Source: a virus
IMG/VR virus record: IMGVR_UViG_3300020446_000009
Coordinates: 1-64,000 of that record
DNA length: 64,000 nt
Reading direction: 5' to 3' (one strand)
Of the stretch, positions 17,501 to 27,700 are shown one piece after another. Within the stretch, counting starts at the first letter, position 1. Each line of letters opens with the position of its first letter. A model generated the notes under the pieces. That model made no database searches, was not told the origin of the DNA, and saw nothing but the letters and a program-made list of their open reading frames with translations. A program made the position numbers and the translations under genes.

Positions 17501-18137
17501 TATAAATTGTAACTGAAGGACCACCACCAAAATAGTTTCTACCCCCATGTGCTAGGGCAGCATTTTGGGTTCCTTCTCCTCCTATACCATATCTAGCTTG
17601 AATTAAAGCACCACCAGTAGACCATAATGTACCATCATATTCTTCAGTACAAGATGAGTAAGATGGATGAGGTTCACCTCCAAATATTAATCCTGCATTT
17701 ATAGTTCCTGCTGTTCCTGCTTTATTGTGGCCATCAATTAAAGCACCACCTGCTGTCCATGAAGAACCATCATATTCTTCAGTACATAAACAACAGGCAG
17801 CAGGGTTTGCATAGCCACCAGCTGCTACTGCGGCATTTTGGGTTCCAAATCCCCCTACCTGAGTCCTTCCTGTAATTAAACTACCACCAGCGCCCCATGC
17901 TCCTGAACCAGAATAAAATTGATAAGCAAATTTTACACTACCAGTTACATTTAAACTACCTGATATATCAGCAGATCCGGTGTGAGGAAATCCTCCTCCT
18001 CCACCACCACCACCACTACCAGCATTTTCGGCATATGAAGCAGTTATAGCATAAGAGGCAGAGTTTATTAATCCAGTGGATTCAATGCTACCACTTACTG
18101 TAAGAGAACCGGTAATTATAGGATTGTGTATTAACAT
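14532..18137 (-). CDS. Tail fibre with three kelch propellers and an S74 autochaperone
   Basis: 1201 residues. Strand-rich linkers with TGSFTGSF and VGDGSGLTG repeats separate three six-bladed kelch-like propellers (about 75-352, 429-706 and 806-1082); most blades end in TEEYDG-x-SW-type motifs. The C-terminus from S1109 (SAERYKDNIQPMESQLDKVM) is an intramolecular chaperone of the Peptidase S74 family. It carries the S-x-x-R-Y-K Ser/Lys dyad and a final coiled coil (IQEQQEQINDLKTRL). These domains fold trimeric fibres and are then cut off by self-cleavage just before the serine. The paralogue at 18139..22527 lies one base upstream in the unit. Confidence 0.82.
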   Translation of the reverse strand: MLIHNPIITGSLTVSGSIESTGLINSASYAITASYAENAGSGGGGGGGGFPHTGSADISGSLNVTGSVKFAYQFYSGSGAWGAGGSLITGRTQVGGFGTQNAAVAAGGYANPAACCLCTEEYDGSSWTAGGALIDGHNKAGTAGTINAGLIFGGEPHPSYSSCTEEYDGTLWSTGGALIQARYGIGGEGTQNAALAHGGRNYFGGGPSVTIYSCTEEYNGTSWGTGGGLIAARESSMGAGTQNAALAAGGTDEYTACQNTELYDGTSWSSGGTMISARACSGGGGTQNDAVLFGGFCSISDLTELYDGTSWSAGTTMPSCRYSMASTNNSSANLSVGGGCNSQNFLSVTEEYNLPLNLCNTFDYSNTTGDVSATGSFTGSFVGDGSGLTGISGGGGGGFPHTGSAIISGSLENTGSAGFAHIQSLPGSWSTGGSLINNRACSAAGGTQNAGILMAGTNNWNFSTCTEEYDGSSWATGGSSIVGRSCHAGDGTQNSAYIAGGCTDTPTWMAICSVEHYNGSSWSSGGNQINTMFVFAGSGNETAGLTFGGCEYNVWNIVTKTEEYDGTTWTTGGSLNNCRMCLAGGGTQNTTMTAGGYNLTPNYTHGYTEEYDGTSWSTGGSLINAQQSNAVAGNSSAGISAGGMDENYNCSTCTEQYNGTSWSSTGAMITTNACQRAGAGTSKCMLVAGAYTPIGHDTCTEEFTEPDPYFRTTLSFNGTTGNTVATGSFTGSFGGTMTGSFGGDATNSFRSGSLLPTVGHTVLSGSSIILGETGGIQGSGSLSTGSLQVTGSVEYSFLNSSLGGSYIWSLAPAITNNVLRYRGGAGAQNAALAFLGNCPSPYGQYNCSEEYNGSSWSNGPFLINSSENSNGMGSQTAALQVAGYPFSDTEHYNGVSWASGGTLINNNMRLRGTAGTQNAGVTFGGLINYSPYSRYNYTEEYDGSSWSSSGGLSNNIDNMMFAGTQNAALSAGGDPGKLTSTEHYNGTSWSSGGSLPSGECGGRGSGTQNAAFNTGGNSNSPTYSYLGTVIYDGTSWSAGNNMLTGYHGGNTSTEGGLGGATMFGGYCTANYPYQSNCTYSIDPQGQFQQTFSYSGATGKTTVSCLIETSAERYKDNIQPMESQLDKVMQLKPVEFNWKSTKAPDIGFTAESVKNLYPNLISEKDGKIEGMNYTKLVSALVKSIQEQQEQINDLKTRLDNNN

Positions 18138-18138
18138 C

Positions 18139-21100
18139 TTATTTATTTTCTTTTATAATATTTTTTAACTCATTAATTTGTTCTTGTTGTTCTTGAATAG
18201 ATTGAATTAATATTGATACCATTTTAGAATATTGTATTCCTTCAACTTCACCCTTTTGATTATGTCCAATAAATTCAGGGTATAATTTATTTACTTCTTC
18301 TGCAACTAACCCAATATGTTGATCTTGTGTTGGAGACCAAGTATAAGATACAGGTTTTAATTGCATTACTTTATCTAATTGTGGATTTAGTGGTTGAATA
18401 TCTTCTTTATATCTTAAAGCAGAAGATTCTACAAATGTAGTTGATGTTGTAGTTCCAGTATCTTTATCATAAACAAATCCTGGAATATATGAACCTGGTG
18501 GTGAAAATTCTTCTGTACAATTAAATCTAGATGGATAAAATCCTCCAGCAAATACAGCTGAGGTTGAATTACCAAATCCTGCAACTTGATTTCTTGATTG
18601 AATAAATGAGCCCGCCGAACTCCATGAACTACCATCCCATGTTTCCCCACTAGAAATTACAGTTGGGGTTCCTGATGCTCCTGCACCATGTCCTGCTAGA
18701 TAAGCATTAGCGGAAGCAGCAGCTGCACCTCTCCAATAACTTATATTTATTGTATTAGTTCCAACCGTCCAACTAGATCCATCATACTCTTCAGTACAAT
18801 TAAAATAAGAATTAGAATATCCTGGGCCTCTACCTCCTATTAATAATGAAGAGTTTTGGGTTCCTGCTCCTCCATGTGCCGCCCTTCCTACAATTAAAGC
18901 ACCACCTGATGACCAAGATGAACCATCATATTCTTCGGTAGCTGTCATAAAATTAGAAGTTCCATATCCACCATAAGCTAATCCGGCATTTTGTGTACCA
19001 CCCGCGGCATGGTTTTTTCTTGTATTAATCATAGCACCTCCAGTAGCCCAGGAAGTACCATCATATTCTTCAGTATCAGATATGATTGATGGTGTATTAC
19101 CCCCTGTTCCTATAGCAGCAGTTGAGGTTCCTGCTCCCTTCATTTGTTGTCTTGCTGTAATTATATTACCACCTGCACTATAGGAAGTACCATTATATTC
19201 TTCAGTACAATTAGAATAAGATGGACCTACATAACCACCAAATACTATTCCAGCTGTTGATGATGCACCCGCCCCACCAGGACTTGATTTACTTTGGTTT
19301 AAAGTATCAGCACTAGAAAAAACAGCAGTTCCCGCAGTTGAATCAAATCTTGGGAATGATACACTACCAGTTACATTTAAACTACCTGATATATCAGCAG
19401 ATCCTGTAAAAGGAAATCCACTCCCACCTCCAGCATTTTCAGCATAGGATGCTGTTATGGCATAAGAGGAACTTAAAACTAATGCTTCACTTCCTCCATC
19501 AGTTTGTACTCTTAATCTACCACTATGTACACTTACTCTTCTTTGAGATGAAGTATCTGATCCAATAATAAGTTCATCAACTATAATTTTTTTCCTAGTA
19601 GATCCTACATGGAAACTAACGTGACCATCTGCATCTCTTGATATTTCAGTACCTCCTAAATTAATTGTAGAACCACTTAAATATAAATCTTTCCAACGTA
19701 AAGATGAAGAACCTAAATCATATGTTTCATTTTGAGAAGGAACTAAGTGCCCACTAGCAGTTATAGCCCCTCCCGACCCATTTAAGTGACTAATAAGGTG
19801 TCCACCTTCAGTTACTACTATATGCCCCGAACTTGTAGCTGCAAATGTAACAGTAGCAACATTAGCACTACTTAAAGTTACACTTTCGGGTATAATTTGT
19901 GTGTTACTAGAATCGTATACTATAACATTAACATTTAAACTATTAAAGTTATGAGTTACTGTTTCCGAAACAGAGTTTGTAAATGAAGAAGTTACTGTAG
20001 TTTCTGTTGAAATACTTGCAGTTACTCCTGTTAATCCACTACCATCTCCCGATATAGTACCTCCTACAACAGTTAATGATCCCGATATACCAGCTGAACC
20101 TGTAAATGGAAAGCCAGTTCCTGTTCCACCACCTGAACCTGTTGCCACAGTAACAGCAAAAGTTGAAGAATCTCCTTTAGTAAAAGTAATAGTATTACTT
20201 GTTGCAGAAGCAGTTGTTAATAAACTACCAGTGTTAACACTACCCGCATTTTCGGCAAAGGATGCTGTTATAGCATGAGAAGAAGTTATAGCATAAGATG
20301 CACTTGTAACTGTCCCATCTACATTAGATGCCGCTACATAAGAAGCTGTTTGAGCTGTAGTAACATAAGAAGCTGTTGTTGCTGTACCTTGTAAAGATCC
20401 GGTTGCAACTAAATCATATAAATCAATTAGTTGAATTGTATTGCCCATTCCATTACCATGAACAGTACAATAATATTTTAATGAGCTTGAAGTAGCAAAA
20501 TCTACATCAAATTCTACATAAGCACCTGTGTTACCTGCTGTACCTACTGTTGTAACACCTGTTGTATATGAAGTGTTATCAGGTAATCTAAAAGCTAATG
20601 GATGATTATTATTTGTAGAATCAGATAGGTCAAATCTATAAGTAGTACCTTTATTAAGAGATAATTTTGGTGCTGTTACACCATCAAAAGCATATTTATT
20701 ACCTCCATCACTTACTACTGTTACAATAATTTCATCATACTTATCTTCAGTTTGTAATACATTAGTCCAAGCTGAACCTGAATATACTTGATATTTGCCT
20801 ACAGTTGTATTAAAAATTACATCACCATTTTGAGCTGTAAATGTTCCTCTTTCAGTTGTAGTAAGTGAAGCAACTCTAAATGGAGAGGAAGTTACAACAA
20901 CGGCATCGGAAGCACTTAAATTTAGACTTGTTGGAGAAAATAAAGCAGGTATGCCTGTTAAACTGGGATCTAAATTAAACCCATAAGAAGTAACAGATCC
21001 AGTTATATTAACAGAACCTGTGATTGTTTGATTTCCTATAAAAGTATTACTACCTGTAGTAGCATATGAACCTGTTTTACTTGTAAGGGTTGTTATATCG

Positions 21101-22527
21101 GCTACATTTCCTCCTATGCTAGCAGCTATAGATGCAGAAGTTGATGTAAAGGCACCTGATATATCAGAAGCAATTTGGGCCGAACTTGATAATAAGGTAT
21201 TGCTTAATTCGGATTCTGCTGTTGTAATTCTTGTACTAAATGAAGCACTATCCGCTACTAAACCGGCTACATCAGAAGCAACTGAAGAACTGTTAGTAGT
21301 TATACTGGCTACATTTGCCGCTATACTACTAGCAAATGAAGCACTATCTGCCTTAGTAGCAATATTTGTTGCTAAGGAACTAGATAGTGAAGCAGTAGCA
21401 GTATTTAATACTGATGTTATTATTATATCTTCTCCATTAATTTTATAAGAACTACCAGTTACTAAAAGCGATCCTGTTCTTATATGGGTATCATCTAGAG
21501 TATCTCCAAATTTAGTTGAACCACTTGAAAATATTACAGAAGAAGTTTCATATATTGTTTTCAGATAATTAATAGAGGCAGTACCTTGTACTGCTATATC
21601 TTCTGTAAATGTTTTAGTTCCCGCTATAGACTGATTTCCTGTTATTTTTACAGCACTACCATCTAAAGTAGCTATATCAGTTGCAATAGAAGCACTTGTT
21701 GAAGTAAAAGCACCTGATATATCAGAAGCAATTTGAGCTGAACTAGATATTGTACCTGCGGCAACAACTCCAGTTAAACCAGAACCATCACCAGTAAATG
21801 AACCAGTATATGTTATAGTGGTTGTAGATAATGATGAACTAAAAGTTTCCTGAGATGTTACTCTTGTACTAAATGAGGCACTATCTGCTACTAAACCAGC
21901 TATATCAGAAGCGGCGGAAGCACTATTTGTAATTATGCTAGCGACATTTGCCGCTATACTACTAGCAGCTGAAGCACTATTTGTAGTTATATCAGATTTA
22001 TTTGTTGATATATCTGCTGATAGACTTGAACTTAAACTTGCGGTTGCACTATTTAATTCTGCTTCGGTAGCAAAAGTTGCATCTAATGATGAGCTAAAGG
22101 TTTCTTGAGCTGTTACTCGTGTACTAAATGATGCAGAAGGTGCTGTAAAAGCACCTGATATATCAGAAGCAATTTGGGCCGAGCTACTAAGTGTTCCGGC
22201 TGCTGTTACACCTGTTAAATTTGATCCATCTCCTGTAAATGAGCCCGTAAATGAGCCTGTAAAATTACCATCTCCACTTGTAGCAAAAGATGCAGAAGTA
22301 GCAGATAATACTGTACCATCTACACTACCCCCACCTACGTAAGAAGCAGTTAATGAAGTATTTGCTATATTGGCTACAGTAGCTAAAGAAGAAGTACCTA
22401 CAATATTTCCTATAAAACTTCCTGTAAAAGAACCAGAAAGAGATGATCCAGAAATAGATGTAAAATTTGCAGCGGTTCCATCAATATTAGAACTAGCAGA
22501 GAGATTGACTCCTTTTAAATATGCCAT
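18139..22527 (-). CDS. Large tail fibre with cupredoxin-like insert, kelch propeller and S74 autochaperone
   Basis: 1462 residues. The N-terminal third is low-complexity Ser/Ala/Thr-rich fibre shaft with near-identical SAQIASDISGAFT repeats and TGSFTGDGS motifs. Residues about 595-710 resemble a type-1 copper-binding fold: a first NNHP histidine, then YYCTVHGNGMG offering Cys, His and Met ligands. A T-HNFNS-x-NV strand pair follows. Residues about 1060-1345 form one six-bladed kelch propeller. From S1369 (SALRYKEDIQPL) there is an S74 chaperone with its terminal coiled coil. It is a receptor-binding fibre candidate; whether the copper site is occupied is unknown. Two candidate promoters precede it. 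Confidence 0.82.
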   Translation of the reverse strand: MAYLKGVNLSASSNIDGTAANFTSISGSSLSGSFTGSFIGNIVGTSSLATVANIANTSLTASYVGGGSVDGTVLSATSASFATSGDGNFTGSFTGSFTGDGSNLTGVTAAGTLSSSAQIASDISGAFTAPSASFSTRVTAQETFSSSLDATFATEAELNSATASLSSSLSADISTNKSDITTNSASAASSIAANVASIITNSASAASDIAGLVADSASFSTRVTSQETFSSSLSTTTITYTGSFTGDGSGLTGVVAAGTISSSAQIASDISGAFTSTSASIATDIATLDGSAVKITGNQSIAGTKTFTEDIAVQGTASINYLKTIYETSSVIFSSGSTKFGDTLDDTHIRTGSLLVTGSSYKINGEDIIITSVLNTATASLSSSLATNIATKADSASFASSIAANVASITTNSSSVASDVAGLVADSASFSTRITTAESELSNTLLSSSAQIASDISGAFTSTSASIAASIGGNVADITTLTSKTGSYATTGSNTFIGNQTITGSVNITGSVTSYGFNLDPSLTGIPALFSPTSLNLSASDAVVVTSSPFRVASLTTTERGTFTAQNGDVIFNTTVGKYQVYSGSAWTNVLQTEDKYDEIIVTVVSDGGNKYAFDGVTAPKLSLNKGTTYRFDLSDSTNNNHPLAFRLPDNTSYTTGVTTVGTAGNTGAYVEFDVDFATSSSLKYYCTVHGNGMGNTIQLIDLYDLVATGSLQGTATTASYVTTAQTASYVAASNVDGTVTSASYAITSSHAITASFAENAGSVNTGSLLTTASATSNTITFTKGDSSTFAVTVATGSGGGTGTGFPFTGSAGISGSLTVVGGTISGDGSGLTGVTASISTETTVTSSFTNSVSETVTHNFNSLNVNVIVYDSSNTQIIPESVTLSSANVATVTFAATSSGHIVVTEGGHLISHLNGSGGAITASGHLVPSQNETYDLGSSSLRWKDLYLSGSTINLGGTEISRDADGHVSFHVGSTRKKIIVDELIIGSDTSSQRRVSVHSGRLRVQTDGGSEALVLSSSYAITASYAENAGGGSGFPFTGSADISGSLNVTGSVSFPRFDSTAGTAVFSSADTLNQSKSSPGGAGASSTAGIVFGGYVGPSYSNCTEEYNGTSYSAGGNIITARQQMKGAGTSTAAIGTGGNTPSIISDTEEYDGTSWATGGAMINTRKNHAAGGTQNAGLAYGGYGTSNFMTATEEYDGSSWSSGGALIVGRAAHGGAGTQNSSLLIGGRGPGYSNSYFNCTEEYDGSSWTVGTNTINISYWRGAAAASANAYLAGHGAGASGTPTVISSGETWDGSSWSSAGSFIQSRNQVAGFGNSTSAVFAGGFYPSRFNCTEEFSPPGSYIPGFVYDKDTGTTTSTTFVESSALRYKEDIQPLNPQLDKVMQLKPVSYTWSPTQDQHIGLVAEEVNKLYPEFIGHNQKGEVEGIQYSKMVSILIQSIQEQQEQINELKNIIKENK

Positions 22528-22550
22528 GGTTTATTTTAGATATCTTTATT

Positions 22551-22558
22551 ATAAATAT
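22551..22558 (-). promoter_or_regulatory. Candidate late promoter, proximal copy, before the 1462-residue fibre
   Basis: The coding strand reads AATATTTATAATAAAG, ending 24 bases before the ATG at 22527. It is one of two copies 41 bases apart in the same gap. Confidence 0.5.
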
Positions 22559-22591
22559 TGATTGAAACTAACTTATACTACAAGCTTTGTT

Positions 22592-22599
22592 ATAAATAT
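22592..22599 (-). promoter_or_regulatory. Candidate late promoter, distal copy, before the 1462-residue fibre
   Basis: The coding strand reads AATATTTATAACAAAG, just after the stop of 22608..23156. Together with the copy at 22551 it makes a tandem pair in the gap 22528-22607. Confidence 0.45.
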
Positions 22600-22607
22600 T
22601 AAATAAG

Positions 22608-23156
22608 TTATTCCAAATAAAATCCAGAAATTTGAAGTGTATATTTATCCTTCATTCCTCCATTCATAGATAAGTGAAGTACTTTATCGGACCATAAAAA
22701 TCCATCTCCTGCCTTCCAATCTACTGATGTTTTCCATTTTTTATTATTGTTTATATCTTGATATTGAATCATATGTCCTACTTTCCAATCTTCAAGATAA
22801 ATATTTGCACGTACCTTAGTACGTTTATCATTTGGGTATAATTTTTTAAATTTAAAAAAAGTATCCCTATGTAATGTTACAACATTTCCTGGGGGTTGTA
22901 AAATTGAGGAGCATGTTTTTGCCTCAATATTTAACTCTTTAGCTAATTCTTTAACTATAGGATGTTCAACGTCATGCCATATTTGTTGTATAACTGTATT
23001 ATTTTCATCAAATGAATAACCATCACCATATTCAGTATATAAATCGTTTTGTTCCTCTCTTTGATAAGAAATACAAGAACCTTTATGTACAGAATAGTCT
23101 GCTAAAGGTGGGAGAAAGAAATTATAATCAAAATCTAAATTTAGGTGTTGTAACAT
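22608..23156 (-). CDS. 2OG-Fe(II) oxygenase of hydroxylase type
   Basis: 182 residues. QPPGNVVTLHRDTFFKF contains a canonical HxD iron pair (H96, D98). GDGFLWSDKVLHLSMN carries the distal histidine (H161), and a lysine exactly ten residues later (K171, in KDKYTLQISGF) would bind 2-oxoglutarate. The Q-PPG-x-x-x-x-x-H-x-D phrasing resembles aspartyl/asparaginyl beta-hydroxylase-like and phage hydroxylase groups more than the PF13759-type paralogues at 10373-12284. It has its own candidate promoter 15 bases upstream and lies directly downstream of the carbamoyltransferase and glycosyltransferase genes, which suggests part of the same protein- or glycan-modifying set. Confidence 0.8.
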   Translation of the reverse strand: MLQHLNLDFDYNFFLPPLADYSVHKGSCISYQREEQNDLYTEYGDGYSFDENNTVIQQIWHDVEHPIVKELAKELNIEAKTCSSILQPPGNVVTLHRDTFFKFKKLYPNDKRTKVRANIYLEDWKVGHMIQYQDINNNKKWKTSVDWKAGDGFLWSDKVLHLSMNGGMKDKYTLQISGFYLE

Positions 23157-23170
23157 TATTTAACTTTATT

Positions 23171-23178
23171 ATAAATAT
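23171..23178 (-). promoter_or_regulatory. Candidate late promoter of 22608..23156
   Basis: The coding strand reads AAATATTTATAATAAAG, ending 15 bases before the ATG at 23156. The extended sequence matches the copy at 22551 closely. Confidence 0.5.
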
Positions 23179-23181
23179 TTA

Positions 23182-24750
23182 TTATTTTTGGATGTGATAA
23201 TTTTCTAAAATTAATCCATCCATTTCTGTATTTTCTAACATCCATATAGCATCTCTATAAGTGTTAAGTATAGGTTTACCCGCTATATTAAATGATGTAT
23301 TAAGTAGTACTCCAATTCCTGTTCTTTGATCCATCCAAGTTAATAGTTCATATAACCAAGGGTTTTGTTTTTGGGTTACAGTTTGAACCCTAGCTGTCCC
23401 ATCAATATGAGTAATTGCCTCTAATTTAGATTTATATTCTTCTTTAACCTTAGGGCAAAAAGACATCCACCTTGATTCCTGATTAAATTCAAAAAATTTA
23501 TTTACATCTTTTAATCTAACTACAGGAGCAAAAGGTCTATAATATTCTCTATTTTTTACTTTTTTATTTAAAATATCTTTCATATTAGGAATTGAAGGGT
23601 TACATAATATACTTCTATTTCCTAAAGCCCTAGGACCTATTTCACTTCTTCCTCTTACTACACCTATAATTTTTCCTGGTATTAATAAATCATCTATTAT
23701 TTTTTCTGGAGTTATATAATCCGATTTATGTTTATGGACATATTCATGTAAAGAATTTTTATCCCATACTTCTGGTCCCATATATGTAGCATCAAAAGCA
23801 GTTTTTGGTTTTAAATAACTTAACATAAAACCTAAAGATAAACCACTATCATTTGGATTAGGAGGAATAAATGTTCTAGTTATATTATTTACAGCAGTAT
23901 TATTTAATATATTTAAAGCACAACCCCCGGATAATATTAAATTACCTTTACTAGCATCTATATAATCTTTACTTACTTCATAAAATATATCCTCAAATAT
24001 TTTTTGTGAAGTTCTACTCATATCTAATTCTAAATCTCCTTCTAAACATTTAGGAAGATTAAGGTCTTTTTTTAATTGAGCATAATTTCTTAATTTACTA
24101 AATTTAAAATTATCATGACCTTTATAATATTTTCTTAATGATGGGATCCATTCCTTTCTAATTGATCCATACCCTGATAATCCCATTAATTTTCCAGCGT
24201 ATACTAAATAAGCAAATGACCAAGGATCTTGTCTTATTGAAGGGGTATATCTACCAATTTCAGCATATTTTTCCCCAATATTATAATCATAATCCATCCA
24301 ATCTAATTCAACTCCTTTTTCTCTGGTGGCATTATAAAAATTAAAACACCCATCATTTCCACCACCATCAAAACTAATAATTTTAGCTTCTTGTAAATCT
24401 GATTGGTAAAAAGCACCACTGGCATGGCCAAATTGATGGTATACTTCTATTATATTTTTGCAATTAAAAAAAGAAAGGATATTATCTTTTTTACCTAAAT
24501 GAGAGCTCCAAGTATTTACATCATCATGATTACAAATTAAATTTTCATAATTTTCAGCACCATATTTTTCCTTAAAATAATTTAATATTTGCCGAGTACA
24601 ATTTAAAGGATTATGGGTAAAAAAATACCATAATAAACCGGCATTTTTTACATTAGTATATCTTTCTAATTCTAAAATTTCTAAAATTTGATCACCTTTT
24701 GATACAGTAAAAGAACAATTATGGCCAGAATATATAGCTAAATTATACAT
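23182..24750 (-). CDS. O-carbamoyltransferase, NodU/CmcH/TobZ family
   Basis: 522 residues. The N-terminal Kae1-like domain has GHNCSF near the start, the metal-binding YHQFGHASGAF (H105, H109) and ISFDGGGNDG (D128). The C-terminal domain has LSGGCALN, SEIGPRALGNRSIL and YYRPFAPVV, hallmark motifs of the NodU/CmcH/TobZ carbamoyltransferases. Family members use carbamoyl phosphate and ATP to place a carbamoyl group on a sugar hydroxyl of a nodulation factor, antibiotic or polysaccharide. The length is normal (about 520-570). It starts two bases after the multi-domain glycosyltransferase gene ends, so it probably decorates the glycan that enzyme builds. Confidence 0.9.
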   Translation of the reverse strand: MYNLAIYSGHNCSFTVSKGDQILEILELERYTNVKNAGLLWYFFTHNPLNCTRQILNYFKEKYGAENYENLICNHDDVNTWSSHLGKKDNILSFFNCKNIIEVYHQFGHASGAFYQSDLQEAKIISFDGGGNDGCFNFYNATREKGVELDWMDYDYNIGEKYAEIGRYTPSIRQDPWSFAYLVYAGKLMGLSGYGSIRKEWIPSLRKYYKGHDNFKFSKLRNYAQLKKDLNLPKCLEGDLELDMSRTSQKIFEDIFYEVSKDYIDASKGNLILSGGCALNILNNTAVNNITRTFIPPNPNDSGLSLGFMLSYLKPKTAFDATYMGPEVWDKNSLHEYVHKHKSDYITPEKIIDDLLIPGKIIGVVRGRSEIGPRALGNRSILCNPSIPNMKDILNKKVKNREYYRPFAPVVRLKDVNKFFEFNQESRWMSFCPKVKEEYKSKLEAITHIDGTARVQTVTQKQNPWLYELLTWMDQRTGIGVLLNTSFNIAGKPILNTYRDAIWMLENTEMDGLILENYHIQK

Positions 24751-24752
24751 TA

Positions 24753-27700
24753 TTATAAAACCTCTCTGTCTTTAAAATTTATATTAGCAAATTTTTCGTA
24801 ATCTTGTAAACTTCTTTTATCACCTAAATTATATTTACCTAAATCCCCATTTTGTTCAACTAGCATTTTAAGTCTATTTACAGCTACAGTATGTTTTTCA
24901 TGATGGTTTTTAAAAGTATTTATATGTTTAGCGGGTGTTTCTGGGTGAATACGATGCCAAGCTAATATTTTAGTAGGTAAATATATATCATATCCGGAAG
25001 TATAAGACCTTAAAGCTAAAGCAAATTCTTCTCCTGTATAATAATGTTCAGGATCTTGTTCTATTTCTTGTACCCATTTTCCCCAACTAAAAATAAATCC
25101 ACCATATAGTAAAGATACATTTTGGTTAACTTCATTTGTAGATCTTTCATCTTGATAACCACCATAAATTGGCCAATATTGATCTGTTAAACGTCGAAAT
25201 GTAGGCACATTTAAAACAGTAGGGTTATTTAAATGAGTAAATTCATAATCAATTCCCTTATCATCATCCCTATGATAACCTGGAGGAAGAAATGATATTA
25301 AAGGATTAGGAGATTTATTAAGTAATTCATTAAATTCTTGAATTATAGTTTTATCCCAATTTTGTAAAAATCTAGTATGGGCATCTACTTGAAGACTATA
25401 TTTTTCCCCATTATAAAATTGTTGAGAAATATTACGAGCCCAACACCCTCCTTCAGATTCTGTCCAATCAAATTTTGATAATTTAATATTATATTTTTGA
25501 ACTAAATCATCTAATATATTTTCAGAAGTATTAGGAGTGGAATTATCATACTGCATACATACTCCAAAATATAAATTTTCAGGGGATGAAGACTTATTAA
25601 TGCAATCTAAAATTGTATGTCTAATTTCATAATCTTTAAAAGATGCTATAGATACAAATATAGTAGAATCTGATATATTTTGAATAGGGGGTTTTTTAAA
25701 TTCAAAACCTAAAAAATTTTCTAAATCATGAAGAGATCTAACATAAGAAGGATCTTTAGCAAATAATATTTTATTTAGTTCTTCTACTGAATTATCGTCT
25801 AAAATAGGATTTTGGAAATTATTGGGTGTTCTATAAGGTATATCTTTTTTAGTTTTATAATTATAATTATGCCATATAGTAGCTTCAGAAGCTACTTTTG
25901 GATTCCATCCCTTTAAAAAAGAAAGATAGGTAGCAGTATCTTCTTCACCACTAAAAACCATACGTTCTGGGATTTGTACTTCTTTTAACCAATCTGCTTT
26001 AACAAAAGTAAATCCTGCAGTAACCCATTTAGTATCCTTTACTTCATAATTTTTTAAAGATGGAAGATTTTCCGCTTGACATCTATTATCTATTGGATCA
26101 TCTGGGTGGATGAATTTTTTAATTTTTAAAGGAGTATTATAAGGTAATTTTAAATATTTTTTTGTTGGATCCGGAACATCAAAATTATTAGGATAAGTTG
26201 TTAAAATAACTTTAGGTTCATTTATACTATTATACTGGTGTATTAGAATTAAGTCCCAATTTTCTTTAAATCTAGAATGAGAATCTATATTTAAAAAATA
26301 AGATTCATTTGTAAATTTTTCTTTAATCCTATTTCTAGCCCAAACTACGCCTTTAGTATCTTCCCAATGAATATATATTAACTCTAAATTAGGATAATTT
26401 AATTCTAATAATTCATGATAAACATCTATTTCATCTTGTACACATACTACTACTTTTACTTTATTGGGGTTAGATACTTCTTCATATAAACTTTTTAAAG
26501 TATCAAATATTTGACTATCTCTGTAACTGGCTATAGAAACAAAGGTTATATCATTATTAAATTTACTTACATCTAAATATTCTCTACACCAATTATGTCT
26601 TGCTTCGGGATCATTTATATAATAATCTTTATGGATATGAGTAATAGGTTTTGTATTTATATAAAATTTTTTATCTATTATATCATTCATAAAACTTCTA
26701 ATTTTATAAACATAAGTAGATAAAGTAGAATTATCATTACCTATAAATGATAAACCACGAGAACATATAAGTTGTTCAATAAGTGGAATCCAATTTATAT
26801 TTATATTTTTAAATTTTAGTTGTTGTTCTAAATCATTGTAAAAAATTAATTCATACCCATATTCTTCTAAATTTGAAAAATAGTTTTTATCTTCTAAATC
26901 AGTAGCAATATATAGTTTACTATTCTTAGGAATTATATCCTTAATATTATTTAAAAGTTGTTCGGGACTAATAAATAAATCTTTATATTGAAAATCATTT
27001 CTTCTTATATGCATTGAATAATATGATTTATCTCCTAATAAATTTATAAACTGCCAGGCAATATCCCTTAATTTGTTTTTATATACTACATACTTACCAA
27101 TAAGTTGTTTTAATGAAGTTTCATGTTTAGTATAAAAAGATAAATAAAAATTACCTAATAAATTTTCATTTAAATATATAATTTTTGAATTATCAAATAT
27201 TGTTTCAGATTTTAATTCTTTTCTTCCTTTTAGGAATTTTTGAGGGATAGGAATTTTTTCAAAATTAATTACATGTTGAACTGCATCATAATTTAATACT
27301 TTACTTACTTTTTTTAATTCATCTAAATTATGTTCTATTTTATGGATATCACATAATTCTTCAAAAGATATATGTTTAATTCCTAAATTTTCTACTTCAA
27401 AGTAATCGGATAAATTACTTACACCTTCTGTAAGGTACATAGAATAAGAAGGGGGCAATACTAAGGTTCTATCTGTTAAATAGGATAAGCATATTGCTTG
27501 TTCAAAGGACATTCTAATATTATTAAAACCCCCTGACCATGGTTGGAAAAATAAATGTCCTTTACTACCTGTATAAAATTTAAATAAATATGGAAAATCC
27601 CATTTAGATTCATATATGTAATCTGTTCTTTCTTGATCGATATTAGATAATAAAATAGTATCTGTTAAATTTCTAGCTTTATTTATTTCTATTTTTTGTG

